Counted from the first letter of the stretch, positions 1-7,699 are shown. The stretch is 64,000 bases of DNA from a bacterium (GCA_029012425.1 JAQXMB010000042.1:26908-90907); one strand, 5' to 3'. Notes: generated from the letters alone by a model not told the origin. A program made the numbers and translations.

Positions 1-926
1 CGCACCTTTGTGCGCGTCCGAAGCCGTCCAGACAGCTGTCCGAGGCACCATCCGGCTTCAAACACGCGATTCTCGATAAATGCAAACAGTGCAATCAGCC
101 ACACCCCGGATAATAATGCATCCTGCCTCTCCAAAAATTCTCCCGGAACTTTTACAAGCGATGTGAGTGTGAGCGCAGGCATTTTCAATTCCCGAAGTGT
201 CGGAATCTGAAATATTCCTGCCAAAAGCAAAAACAACGCCAGATTTACAAGAACATTCCACAGATACGCCCGTTTCCAGGCAGATACACCTTTTTCCCCA
301 TCAGAAAGTGATTCTGAAAACATGGGAACTCCAACCGTTCCCATAAATGTGCCAAAAACAATATATGAGGCCAAAAGGAACCTCCCCGGTTGAGTGGAAG
401 TGATGCCAAGCCAATGATCCGGGCACACATCAAACGCTGCGATGACAAAAAGCACAAGTACCGGGAGAATGATGAAAACAGTCAACAATTCATACATGCG
501 CCCCCTGCTCTCCACTCCACCGCAAACGCCGTAAACGCAAAGCGCACAAAGCAGTGCGAGCATAACACCTACCGGCAATGTTTTTCCTAAATATTCATAA
601 ATAATCTGTCCGCCAAGCCGCAGACCAAATGAAGCACCAAATACCGATGCCGCAAAAGCTGTCAGACAAAAAACTGCCGTGAATGTGTTCCCCATTTGCT
701 TTCTCAAGCGCTCTCCAAACGCCTCCTCGCCTTGTACCAGATACTTTGATACGCCAAACAAAAGTACATAGCCTGCCAAAGAACCGGCAATAAGCGCAAA
801 AAAACCGTCCATGCCAACTAACCCCGCTAATATTCCCGGCAACACAAGACTGCTGATTCCAAAATAGTCAAAAAATACGATTCTTCCCAACTGTCTGCCT
901 GATATTTTTTCATTTTCAATATCCAT
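1..926 (-). CDS. GerAB-family spore germination permease, partial (C-terminus outside window)
   Basis: Reading on the minus strand from ATG at 926 gives an uninterrupted frame of 308 codons running off the left edge. It starts MDIENEKISGRQLGRIVFF and has repeated hydrophobic segments such as LVLPGILAGLVG, LFVIAAFDV and LWNVLVNLALFLLLAG. This matches the APC-type permease (GerB/YndE) subunit of GerA-family receptors, which sits in the spore inner membrane and takes part in germinant recognition; the family is about 360 residues, so roughly 50 are missing. GAGGAG lies about 9 bases before the start. The gene starts 17 bp after the GerA-like gene stops, as expected for a gerA-gerB(-gerC) operon. 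The family call is by general resemblance and context. Confidence 0.8.
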   Translation of the reverse strand, partial: MDIENEKISGRQLGRIVFFDYFGISSLVLPGILAGLVGMDGFFALIAGSLAGYVLLFGVSKYLVQGEEAFGERLRKQMGNTFTAVFCLTAFAASVFGASFGLRLGGQIIYEYLGKTLPVGVMLALLCALCVYGVCGGVESRGRMYELLTVFIILPVLVLFVIAAFDVCPDHWLGITSTQPGRFLLASYIVFGTFMGTVGVPMFSESLSDGEKGVSAWKRAYLWNVLVNLALFLLLAGIFQIPTLRELKMPALTLTSLVKVPGEFLERQDALLSGVWLIALFAFIENRVFEAGWCLGQLSGRLRTRTKV

Positions 927-943
927 GTGCCCTGCTCCTCTCG

Positions 944-2473
944 CTATTTTTTCTGCTTACCTTTTGCAGGATGCTTCCAATGAAAGCGCCTTTTTTCATT
1001 CTCTCTCGCATATACCGGACGATGCACAAGCATAAAAAGCGGAAGTCGCAAAATGCTGTCTTTTTTGCTGACACCCTGATTGGCATCTGTGGCGACGAAT
1101 GGCATCAGATACGGAACACCAAAGGAACGCAGATGTGAGAGATGAATGAGTATCGCAAGCCCCCCAAACAGATAGCCCAGGATTCCAAGCCATGCTCCCA
1201 AAAAAATAAGACCAAACTTGAGCAGGCGAAAGGCAGTTGCAAATTCCTCGCTTGGTATTGCAAATGAACAGAGTGCAGTAAAAGAGACGACAATGACGAC
1301 AACCGGGCTCGCCAGTCCCGCATCAACCGCTGCCGTGCCAATAATAAGTCCTCCGACAATACCTATCGTATTGCCCATTGTCCCGGGCAGGCGAACACCC
1401 GCCTCCCGAAGAAGTTCAAAGCTTAGTTCCATCAAAAGAAGCTCCCCCAGTGAGGAGAACGGAACTCCGACCCGCGCCTCCGCAAATGCGAGAAGTAAAC
1501 TCGTCGGGAGAAGACTTGTATGATAATTGATCACTGCCATATAAAGTCCCGGCAATGACAATGCAAAAAATGCTGCCAGGTAGCGGATGATGCGCTCCAA
1601 ACTGACAATTGCAAAGCGATTGTAATAATCATCACTTGCCTGCATAAAACTGTTGCAGTCTGTCGGAAGAATAAGTGCAAGCGGAGAATTGTCACTCAAC
1701 AATACCACGCGCCCATTCAGCAGAGCCTGAACCGCCTTATCCGGGCGTTCTGTCGTCTGAAACTGCGGAAACGGCGAATACCACTGTTTCTCCGTGAGCT
1801 GTTCAATCATTCCGGTATCCAGCACCCCGTCTATCGAAAACAGCTTGAGACGCTCTAAAACCTCATCAAGTACTTCTCTTCGAATAATGCCATCCATATA
1901 CATAATGTTTACAAGCGTATTTGTCCGCTCGCCCAGTTTTTGCTCAACATTTTTTAAATTCAACGAGCGGAGTCTTTTTCGTATCAGCGCAGTATTGGTC
2001 TTTACCGAATCTGAGAATCCTTCATTCGAACCCCTCGTAACTTTTTCTGATTCTGCCGGCTGTACACCCATCCCCGGATATCCTTCATCCGGAATTTTCA
2101 ACACTTTCGCGAGTCCGTCGACAAAAAGAATCATATCTCCTGTAAGTAATCCCTGCGCAGCATCCAGCAGATTATCAAAGGCTGCCACATCGGTCATCCC
2201 CTGTCCATTTGTCTGCAAGATTCGATAGATCTCCTCCTCATTTTTATCCGAGAGCGAAGTGAGCAGTTTCCCAATCATGGATTCCCCAAATGAAAATGTA
2301 CCGGCAACCACTTCAATATAAGCAATCATGCACCGAATCTGTCTCGATGCACCAAGCTGCATCTGTACCATTTTAATATCTGCACAGTCAGAAAAAATCT
2401 CCTCAAACACCTTTTTGTTCCGTTCAATATCCGCATGTACTTCATATTGATTCAAAATCAGCCACCTCATCAT
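944..2473 (-). CDS. GerA-family spore germination protein (GerAA/SpoVAF type)
   Basis: 509 residues with a soluble N-terminal half (about 1-290) and a C-terminal membrane half (about 295-475, including LAAFFALSLPGLYMAVINY and PVVVIVVSFTALCSFAIP). This is the architecture of the GerA subunit of nutrient germinant receptors and of SpoVAF. The following gene encodes a GerB-like permease, which favours a true receptor operon; the position after spoVAD-spoVAE is where SpoVAF sits in Bacillus, so SpoVAF is the alternative. The start is uncertain: ATGATG at 2473 has no clear ribosome site, while a TTG a few codons later is preceded by GAGGTGG. Confidence 0.85.
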   Translation of the reverse strand: MMRWLILNQYEVHADIERNKKVFEEIFSDCADIKMVQMQLGASRQIRCMIAYIEVVAGTFSFGESMIGKLLTSLSDKNEEEIYRILQTNGQGMTDVAAFDNLLDAAQGLLTGDMILFVDGLAKVLKIPDEGYPGMGVQPAESEKVTRGSNEGFSDSVKTNTALIRKRLRSLNLKNVEQKLGERTNTLVNIMYMDGIIRREVLDEVLERLKLFSIDGVLDTGMIEQLTEKQWYSPFPQFQTTERPDKAVQALLNGRVVLLSDNSPLALILPTDCNSFMQASDDYYNRFAIVSLERIIRYLAAFFALSLPGLYMAVINYHTSLLPTSLLLAFAEARVGVPFSSLGELLLMELSFELLREAGVRLPGTMGNTIGIVGGLIIGTAAVDAGLASPVVVIVVSFTALCSFAIPSEEFATAFRLLKFGLIFLGAWLGILGYLFGGLAILIHLSHLRSFGVPYLMPFVATDANQGVSKKDSILRLPLFMLVHRPVYARENEKRRFHWKHPAKGKQKK

Positions 2474-2569
2474 TCAAGGATAAAAAAGAATGCGCTTTGC
2501 GCAGTCTCCGTTTCACTTCGGTCGGTGCAAAACCGGTGTCCACAGGACATCGTGCACCCTTGCGGAGCA

Positions 2570-2609
2570 TTTTGTTTCATGGGAAATTCAGTGGAATTTC
2601 CTATGAAAT
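2570..2609. repeat. 40-bp palindromic repeat, family C copy 1
   Basis: An inverted repeat (GGAAATTC / GAATTTCC around a 4-base loop, extended by TTTCAT / ATGAAA). A second copy with 35 of 40 identical bases lies at 10996-11035. Both sit downstream of minus-strand genes, close to a terminator. Confidence 0.6.
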
Positions 2610-2615
2610 AATAAC

Positions 2616-2651
2616 AGCCCCGCCGGTGGAAAAGCTTCCACTTACGGGGCT
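2616..2651. terminator. Rho-independent-type hairpin after the lipoprotein gene
   Basis: AGCCCCG pairs with CGGGGCT, with an inner GTGGAA/TTCCAC stem. A T-rich tract follows on the plus side (TTTCTTTTT) and a weaker TTATTATTT on the minus side. It most likely ends the minus-strand lipoprotein transcript. Confidence 0.6.
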
Positions 2652-2673
2652 TTCTTTTTGTTCAGCCGATCAT

Positions 2674-3093
2674 TTACTGTGCTGCGCCGGTTGCACCGTT
2701 TGCTCCGGTGCCGGTAGTTGAAGTATTACCGTTAGCGTTATTGTCCGCGCCATTCGCATTGTTGCCGTCTGTCGCGTTGTCCACGCCATCCACCACTTCA
2801 TCAGCAGCATTCTCAACGCCATCAACAACATCTCCTACTGCATCGCCAACAACACCATCGCCATTTGTGGTATCATTGACATTATTTCCGGTGTTATTGT
2901 TCATATTGTTGTCTGTCGTGTTCGGTGTATTATTTTCGGTTGTACCGGTTCCGTTTGTTCCGTTATTGGTAGTGTTCGGGTTATTGCCTGTATTATTGTT
3001 GGTATCTGTACCACAAGCAGTTGCACAAACCATTGTTCCAACTAAAGCTGCACACACCAATAACTTTCTTAAATAATTACTTCTTGCTTTCAT
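2674..3093 (-). CDS. Small Asn/Thr/Gly-rich putative lipoprotein
   Basis: 139 residues starting at MKARSNYLRKLL, chosen because GGAGA lies just upstream; an earlier in-frame start at 3159 lacks a ribosome site. The N-terminus is a basic, then hydrophobic signal ending LVGTMVCATAC-G, a plausible lipobox with the lipidated cysteine near residue 27. The rest is low-complexity: N, T and G runs, then a stretch of VGDVVDGVENAADEVVDG-type acidic heptads, then N/G/T again. It resembles low-complexity spore-associated lipoproteins only in a general way. Its place directly after spoVAE and before gerA suggests forespore expression; function unknown. Confidence 0.7.
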   Translation of the reverse strand: MKARSNYLRKLLVCAALVGTMVCATACGTDTNNNTGNNPNTTNNGTNGTGTTENNTPNTTDNNMNNNTGNNVNDTTNGDGVVGDAVGDVVDGVENAADEVVDGVDNATDGNNANGADNNANGNTSTTGTGANGATGAAQ

Positions 3094-3161
3094 CGTAATT
3101 CTCCTTTTCCAAAAAGATTGTTCTCTGCTAATATTCCCCTTTTCGATGAAATTATTCATAA

Positions 3162-3521
3162 CTACTTACGCATTTTCGGTTTAAATATCCATGCGGCAAT
3201 ATATGCAAAAATAAGCGCCGCACTCACACCGACCGCACAGGCTTCAAAGCCTCCCATAAATAGTCCAAGGAAGCCATCCCTGTCGATTGCTTCTTTCATT
3301 CCCTTCCACAATACATTACCAAATCCAAGAAGCGGAACCGAAGCTCCTGCTCCCGCCCAATCAACAAATGGCTGATACAATCCAATCGCGCCAAGTACAC
3401 AACCGGTGCATACGAGCAACACCATAATTCGACCCGGAAGCATCTTTGTTTTCTCCATCAGAATCTGTGTCAATGCACAGATTACTCCGCCAACCACAAA
3501 TGCCAATACATAGTCCATCAT
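3162..3521 (-). CDS. spoVAE: Stage V sporulation protein AE (SpoVAE)
   Basis: 119-residue integral membrane protein (from ATG at 3521). Segments such as YVLAFVVGGVICALTQILM and PFVDWAGAGASVPLLGFGN are characteristic of the SpoVAC/SpoVAEb family, part of the inner-membrane channel for Ca-dipicolinate during spore formation and germination. ATG 3521 was preferred over the in-frame ATG at 3539 because AGGAGG lies 7 bases before it and because its ATGA overlaps the spoVAD stop by 4 bases, a translational-coupling arrangement. Length is normal for SpoVAEb. Confidence 0.92.
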   Translation of the reverse strand: MMDYVLAFVVGGVICALTQILMEKTKMLPGRIMVLLVCTGCVLGAIGLYQPFVDWAGAGASVPLLGFGNVLWKGMKEAIDRDGFLGLFMGGFEACAVGVSAALIFAYIAAWIFKPKMRK

Positions 3522-4558
3522 GCCGTTTCCTCCTGACATTCAACATGTTCTAATACGATTCCATGAGCGATTCCCGGCACATTTTCCCCCTCATTAAAGC
3601 TGACCTGAGAGAGCAGTGCTCCGGTCGGAAGAAACAGGATCCTTTTGTATTCGCCACTTATGAGCTTCGGCAGATACCAGGCTCCAAGTGTTACGGCTGC
3701 GCATCCGCATCCGCTTCCTCCGGACTGGGTTCCCTGTGATTTGCTGTCAAAAATCTTCATTCCGCAATCCTCGTGGACGGATGTGATGTCAATTCCCTCA
3801 TCGCTTAAAAGCTTACAGAGAATCTCCTTTCCGACACTTCCTAAATCACCGGTTACAATACGGTCGTAATCACCGGGTTTACGGTTGAAATCTCTCAGAT
3901 GATTTTTGATCAGATCCATTGCAGCCGGAGCCATCGCAGCACCCATATTCTGCGCATCACGCACACCATAGTCAATGATTCTTCCGGTTGTAAATCCGGA
4001 TATCCTGACAGCGGTCTTTTGTGTACTGAGTACATATGCGCCGCTTCCGGTCACTGTCCAGGTTGCGGAAAGCGGTCTTTGGTTGGCATATTCCACAGGA
4101 AAACGAAACTGTTTCTCCGCACTTGCAAAATGGCTTGATGTGACAACAAGTACCTGATTCGCATATCCGCCACCCAGACACATTGAAGCCAGAGACAACC
4201 CTTCCCCAAGTGTTGAGCACGCTCCATACAGACCAAATAACGGTATTTCAAAATCCATCAGACCGAATGAGGTTGCAATATTCTGTCCCAGAAGGTCTCC
4301 TGCAAACACATATCGCATATCGGCAGGTGTACACCCGGCTTTACCGAGCGCTAGTGTCGCTGCCTCCTTTTGCATGCGGCTCTCGGACGCCTCCCATGTC
4401 TCTTCTCCGAATTTATCCGTGTCGCAGACCATGTCAAAATATTCAGCAAGCGGTCCTTCCCCTTCCATTTTTCCGACTACTGTTCCGGAGCTTTTGATAT
4501 AAACGGGATTTTCAAGCTTCACACTCTGCCTGCCGATTTGTTTATTTTTTTCCAACAT
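3518..4558 (-). CDS. spoVAD: Stage V sporulation protein AD (SpoVAD), dipicolinate-binding
   Basis: 346 residues with a thiolase/KAS-like fold: residues 111-120 (YGACSTLGEG) hold the cysteine at the family's thiolase-like position, and the C-terminal GSGCGCAAVTLGAWYLP is typical. SpoVAD is the soluble, spore-inner-membrane-associated protein that binds dipicolinic acid. Length matches Bacillus SpoVAD (about 338). It is coupled by a 4-base overlap to spoVAE. Unlike the classical operon it is not next to spoVAC, which lies 9.7 kb upstream. Its ribosome site falls in the 3-prime arm of a strong hairpin (4565-4618). Confidence 0.95.
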   Translation of the reverse strand: MLEKNKQIGRQSVKLENPVYIKSSGTVVGKMEGEGPLAEYFDMVCDTDKFGEETWEASESRMQKEAATLALGKAGCTPADMRYVFAGDLLGQNIATSFGLMDFEIPLFGLYGACSTLGEGLSLASMCLGGGYANQVLVVTSSHFASAEKQFRFPVEYANQRPLSATWTVTGSGAYVLSTQKTAVRISGFTTGRIIDYGVRDAQNMGAAMAPAAMDLIKNHLRDFNRKPGDYDRIVTGDLGSVGKEILCKLLSDEGIDITSVHEDCGMKIFDSKSQGTQSGGSGCGCAAVTLGAWYLPKLISGEYKRILFLPTGALLSQVSFNEGENVPGIAHGIVLEHVECQEETA

Positions 4559-4564
4559 GCCTCA

Positions 4565-4618
4565 CCTACTTTTCGCATCTGCATATTGGTTACAGATGCG
4601 CTTTCTTTTTCAAGTAGG
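4565..4618 (-). promoter_or_regulatory. Two-tier hairpin covering the spoVAD ribosome site
   Basis: An outer stem (CCTACTT 4565-4571 with AAGTAGG 4612-4618) encloses an inner stem (CGCATCTG 4574-4581 with CAGATGCG 4593-4600). Read on the minus strand, the AAGTAGG arm joins GTGAGG just before the spoVAD ATG, so folding would mask the ribosome site. No T-run follows on the minus strand, so it is not a normal terminator for the upstream gene. Confidence 0.5.
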
Positions 4619-4627
4619 ATGTGCCTG

Positions 4628-4891
4628 TTATTCGTTGTTTATACGGGATTTTTTCAAGAATTCGATGATTGCATCATAATTTTTTTCATGATGCGGAAAT
4701 GTGCAATTTGAGCAGTCCTTGATACGAAGTCCGTCTTCTTTTTCCAAAAAGCGCGGCGTACCGGGACAATTTTCATATGGATTGAGTGGACAATAGCAGA
4801 ACAGACAGTTAAAATCCTCTCCCTCCATTCCCACATGACAGGGAAAATATTGACAATCTTTATTTTCAAAAAAACGATGACTATGTTCCAT
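4628..4891 (-). CDS. Cysteine-rich small-domain protein (putative metal-binding)
   Basis: 87 residues with eight cysteines, arranged as KDCQYFPCH, NCLFCYCPL, NCPG and DCSNCTFPHH. This pattern is typical of the cysteine-rich small domain (Pfam 04071-like, COG2158), thought to bind metal; relatives are sometimes fused to or near corrinoid genes. No such genes are seen here; the neighbour is the manganese exporter mntP, 20 bp upstream on the same strand, so co-transcription is likely. Function unproven. Confidence 0.75.
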   Translation of the reverse strand: MEHSHRFFENKDCQYFPCHVGMEGEDFNCLFCYCPLNPYENCPGTPRFLEKEDGLRIKDCSNCTFPHHEKNYDAIIEFLKKSRINNE

Positions 4892-4911
4892 AATGCTTCC
4901 TTACCTACCAA

Positions 4912-5448
4912 TTACAACAATACTTTCAGACCAATTAAGATTAATATGACTCCGCCTGCCAGCTCTGCGCGTGCTTTATATTTCGCACCGAAGATGCTTC
5001 CGATTTTTACACCAATTGCAGAGCAGATAAATGTGATTACGCCGATAAATGATACAGCGGGGATAATTCTCACATCAAGAAGTGCGAAGGTCACACCCAC
5101 CGCAAATGCATCTATACTTGTCGCAACGGCGAGCAAAAGCATGGATTTTACATCCATTGAGGCGTCAACTTCCTCATTATCCCTTGATTCCTTGATCATA
5201 CCAAGACCAATAAACAGTAATAAGAAGAATGCAATCCAAGGAGCATATTTATTCACAAGATCTGCGAAAAATGTTCCAAGGAAATATCCGATTGCAGGCA
5301 TCAATGCCTGAAATCCGCCAAACCATGCACCTGCAATGCACATGTGCTTCCAGTTAATTTTTCCAAGCGATAATCCTTTACAGATGGACACCGCAAATGC
5401 GTCCATCGATAATCCGACTGCTAAAATAAATAGTTCCAGTATTCCCAT
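4912..5448 (-). CDS. mntP: Manganese efflux pump MntP
   Basis: 178-residue membrane protein with six predicted helices and the duplicated motifs of the family: LAVGLSMDAFAVSICKG near residue 10 and LLAVATSIDAFAVGVTF near residue 107, each with the conserved aspartate of the metal pathway. It exports Mn2+ from the cytoplasm. Length is normal. The common manganese (yybP-ykoY) riboswitch was not found in the leader; a 43-bp tandem repeat and a mosaic repeat lie there instead. Confidence 0.93.
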   Translation of the reverse strand: MGILELFILAVGLSMDAFAVSICKGLSLGKINWKHMCIAGAWFGGFQALMPAIGYFLGTFFADLVNKYAPWIAFFLLLFIGLGMIKESRDNEEVDASMDVKSMLLLAVATSIDAFAVGVTFALLDVRIIPAVSFIGVITFICSAIGVKIGSIFGAKYKARAELAGGVILILIGLKVLL

Positions 5449-5480
5449 TTCTTATTCTCCTTTTTTGTATCGTTTGCTTT

Positions 5481-5587
5481 CAGTTACGGTTGGCGGTCAT
5501 GACTGTCTATTGCATTTCCCTTTCAATTACGATTGGCGGTCATGACTGTCTATTATATTTCCCTTTCAATTACGATTGGCGGTCATG
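5481..5587. repeat. 43-bp tandem repeat, about 2.4 units, in the mntP leader
   Basis: Units start at 5481, 5524 and 5567 (exact 43-bp period) and share the core TTACG-TTGGCGGTCATGACTGTCTATT, then ATTTCCCTTTCA. The third unit breaks off at GGTCATG, exactly where the mosaic repeat A1 begins. Confidence 0.85.
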
Positions 5588-6080
5588 CATACACATATAG
5601 CACAGGCACGCTCTCGCTACTTGTCGCTGGCAGTGGTACATAAGTGTCCAAAATACGGACACAAAGTACCAGCCGCTCCAAAGTACCTGTTTCCTATATG
5701 TGTATCGCATTCCCTATCCACGCTACGAAAAGCTTAACAAAATATACGCTAAGCGCTGCCATGAAGGTTCCTGCCGATGCCACTGTTTATGCTGTCGGCA
5801 AGGTTCATGACAGTTCCCGTCAGCTGCGACTTTTGGCTGGCGTAGTGCGAGCGAATCGTAAGTGTTCCGCCTATCATAACTGAAAGCCGAAGACTATGTG
5901 TTCGAAGGACACATCGAGTCGAGGCTGAAGGAACAGCGAGACACCGTCAGGCAATCGGAGCAGTCTGACGGCGACACTGTCATGTCCGAAGCCGGCTCGG
6001 TTACCGACAGTTCCCATCAGCTGCGACTTTTGGCTGGCGCAGTGCGAGCGAATCGTAAGTGTTTCGCCTATCATAGCTGA
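5581..6080. repeat. Mosaic repeat family A, copy 1 (with an internal partial duplication)
   Basis: Shares long similar blocks with 25846-26280 and 59658-60030. Modules: a long hairpin closed by perfect 11-bp arms (5590-5600 and 5694-5704) with an inner GGTAC/GTACC and GTGTCC/GGACAC stem; a block with GCGAC...CTGGCG...GCGAGCG; and a hairpin at 5885-5926 (AGCC, GACT, ATGTGT pairing with ACACAT, AGTC, GGCT). Part of the second block recurs at about 5998-6080. No open frame is conserved across all copies. Confidence 0.8.
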
Positions 6081-6132
6081 AGAGACCGCGAGACACCGTC
6101 AGGCAATCGCAATAACCTGACGATGACACTGC

Positions 6133-6233
6133 CGCAGAGACGAGATGCGCCCTGCGAATCTCGCTCTGATTAGCGGTCGTCAAATCTCCGCTTGCACAAG
6201 TGCAGCGTCCATTTTCCTCGTCGCCATAACACA
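6133..6233. repeat. Repeat family B, copy 1
   Basis: About 100 bp closely matching 44678-44777. It contains a CGAGAT/ATCTCG hairpin and a TGCAC-AA-GTGCA hairpin. The segment from 6234 to about 6410 shows nothing further recognisable. Confidence 0.75.
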
Positions 6234-6411
6234 AAAAGAGACCTATGGATTGCGCATTCGCCATCCACAAGTCTCATCGTTTCATGCAATACCAGATGCT
6301 CATCACATCATTCTGTTGATACCGCCACACGCCTCGCGTGCCGACTACTCCCTCGTAAACTTTGCTAAGTATATCACAGCGCCTATAGCATGACAAGAGC
6401 ATTTTGCAAGA

Positions 6412-6446
6412 TTGCGGTAGTTTTTTTCATATGCTATACTTAGCAT
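6412..6446 (+). promoter_or_regulatory. Promoter and possible operator of the methyltransferase gene
   Basis: A -35 TTGCGG (6412-6417), 17-bp spacer and -10 TATACT (6435-6440). The inverted repeat ATGCTA-TACT-TAGCAT (6431-6446) is centred on the -10 and could be an operator. Confidence 0.6.
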
Positions 6447-6465
6447 GCAAAAAGGAGGATCTATC

Positions 6466-7623
6466 ATGTCTGATTTACATACAAGCCTTACAGCAATCAT
6501 GGATGCTGCACCGGAGAAAATTGTGCTGAGCAAACCGTCATCCAAAGATGCCGCTTACCGCAAGGTAACAGTCGAAAAAAAACAGGATTATTACCAGATT
6601 GCCCGCTATACCGAAAAACAGGTGTTTCACGAAAATGTAACTGCCACCGGCCTTATTTCTTATTTGGAACAAGTCATGGGGCAGTCCTATTTGCAACTCA
6701 ACGCCTGGGCAAAATCCTCCGAACATCAGCTTCTGATTTCAAAAAAGGGAACTGTGACCTACAAAAAGAAGCTGATTATCCCTGAAAAAAGCAAACAGGA
6801 AGCATCTCCTGCATCCCATAACCGCAAGAAAAACTATTTACTTGAAGAAGGCACCGACATTCCTCCGCTCGTAGACATGGGCGTATTCACAAAAGAGGGC
6901 AAGGTTGTCCGGTCCATGTATGACAAATTCCGCCAGATCAATCGTTTTATCGAGCTGATTGATGATGCGGTCAGCAATGTGGACAAACCTTGTTGGCACA
7001 TTATCGACTTTGGATGCGGAAAGTCTTATCTGACTTTCATCTTATATTACTATTTTACTGAAATAAAAAAGCAGTCTGTTGAAATTGTCGGCTTAGATTT
7101 AAAAGCAGATGTCATTGAAAAATGTAACGCGGCTGCAAAAAAATACGGTTATGATTCCCTTCATTTTGAAATAGGCGATATCAACGGCTATGACGCACCG
7201 TTTACGGTTGATATGGTTATCACTCTTCACGCTTGCGACACCGCTACCGATTATGCCTTGTACAATGCCATCCAATGGAACGCCGATATGATTTTTAGTG
7301 TTCCCTGCTGCCAGCATGAGTTAAACAAGGAAATGTATACCGACGAATATGCGCTGTTCTGCCGCTACGGAATCATCAGGGAGCGCTTTGCCGCACTCAC
7401 AACAGATGCCATCCGTGGTAACCTGTTAACCGCCTTTGGCTATAAAACACAGCTATTGGAGTTTGTTGATTTAAGCCACACGCCAAAAAATATATTAATC
7501 CGCGCAGTAAAGAATCCATCCATGTCAAAAAAACAAAAGCAGGTCCAACTTGACGAGGTTACAGCAGTCATGGATATGCTCCATATAACGCCTACTTTAT
7601 ACCGGCTTTTAGTCGAAAAATAA
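6466..7623 (+). CDS. Class I SAM-dependent methyltransferase (methyltransferase_32-like)
   Basis: 385 residues from ATG 6466, chosen over 6445 because AAAGGAGG precedes it by 8 bases. The C-terminal half has a Rossmann-type SAM site: HIIDFGCGKSYLTF (motif I), EIVGLDLKADVIEKC (acidic end of strand 2) and a following GDI. The N-terminal about 110 residues are family-specific. Proteins of this type are annotated as SAM methyltransferases with a conserved SVPCCQHEL segment, also present here; substrate unknown, with RNA or cofactor modification as guesses. Monocistronic with its own promoter. Confidence 0.8.
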   Translation: MSDLHTSLTAIMDAAPEKIVLSKPSSKDAAYRKVTVEKKQDYYQIARYTEKQVFHENVTATGLISYLEQVMGQSYLQLNAWAKSSEHQLLISKKGTVTYKKKLIIPEKSKQEASPASHNRKKNYLLEEGTDIPPLVDMGVFTKEGKVVRSMYDKFRQINRFIELIDDAVSNVDKPCWHIIDFGCGKSYLTFILYYYFTEIKKQSVEIVGLDLKADVIEKCNAAAKKYGYDSLHFEIGDINGYDAPFTVDMVITLHACDTATDYALYNAIQWNADMIFSVPCCQHELNKEMYTDEYALFCRYGIIRERFAALTTDAIRGNLLTAFGYKTQLLEFVDLSHTPKNILIRAVKNPSMSKKQKQVQLDEVTAVMDMLHITPTLYRLLVEK

Positions 7624-7662
7624 TAACCAAAAATCCTTTGATTTTTTTAGTAAGTTGGTGCA

Positions 7663-7699
7663 TTGACCGGTCATTTTCTCCATGTTAAAATTTTAACTA
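7663..7699 (+). promoter_or_regulatory. adh promoter overlapped by a Rex-like operator
   Basis: -35 TTGACC (7663-7668), 17-bp spacer, -10 TAAAAT (7686-7691). The palindrome ATGTTAA-AATT-TTAACTA (7682-7699) matches the Rex consensus TTGTTAA-N4-TTAACAA at 12 of 14 fixed positions and covers the -10. Confidence 0.65.

Noticed and set aside
944-2473. Firm SpoVAF assignment for the GerA-family gene
   Set aside because: Position fits SpoVAF, but the following GerB-type permease favours a germinant receptor; left as GerA family.
2708-3076. Plus-strand ORF opposite the low-complexity lipoprotein
   Set aside because: Antisense shadow of a repetitive coding region; no ribosome site and no promoter.
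4561-4612. Terminator between the cysteine-rich gene and spoVAD
   Set aside because: The T-run is on the plus side only; both neighbours are on the minus strand, so it is better read as a leader hairpin.
5481-5587. CRISPR array
   Set aside because: The 43-bp units are directly adjacent with no unique spacers, and there are no cas genes.
5449-5640. Manganese (yybP-ykoY) riboswitch before mntP
   Set aside because: Its conserved sequence blocks were not found; the leader is occupied by tandem and mosaic repeats.
5874-6074. 66-codon minus-strand ORF inside repeat A1
   Set aside because: It spans the junction between repeat modules and has no ribosome site; similar words in other copies come from the shared repeat.
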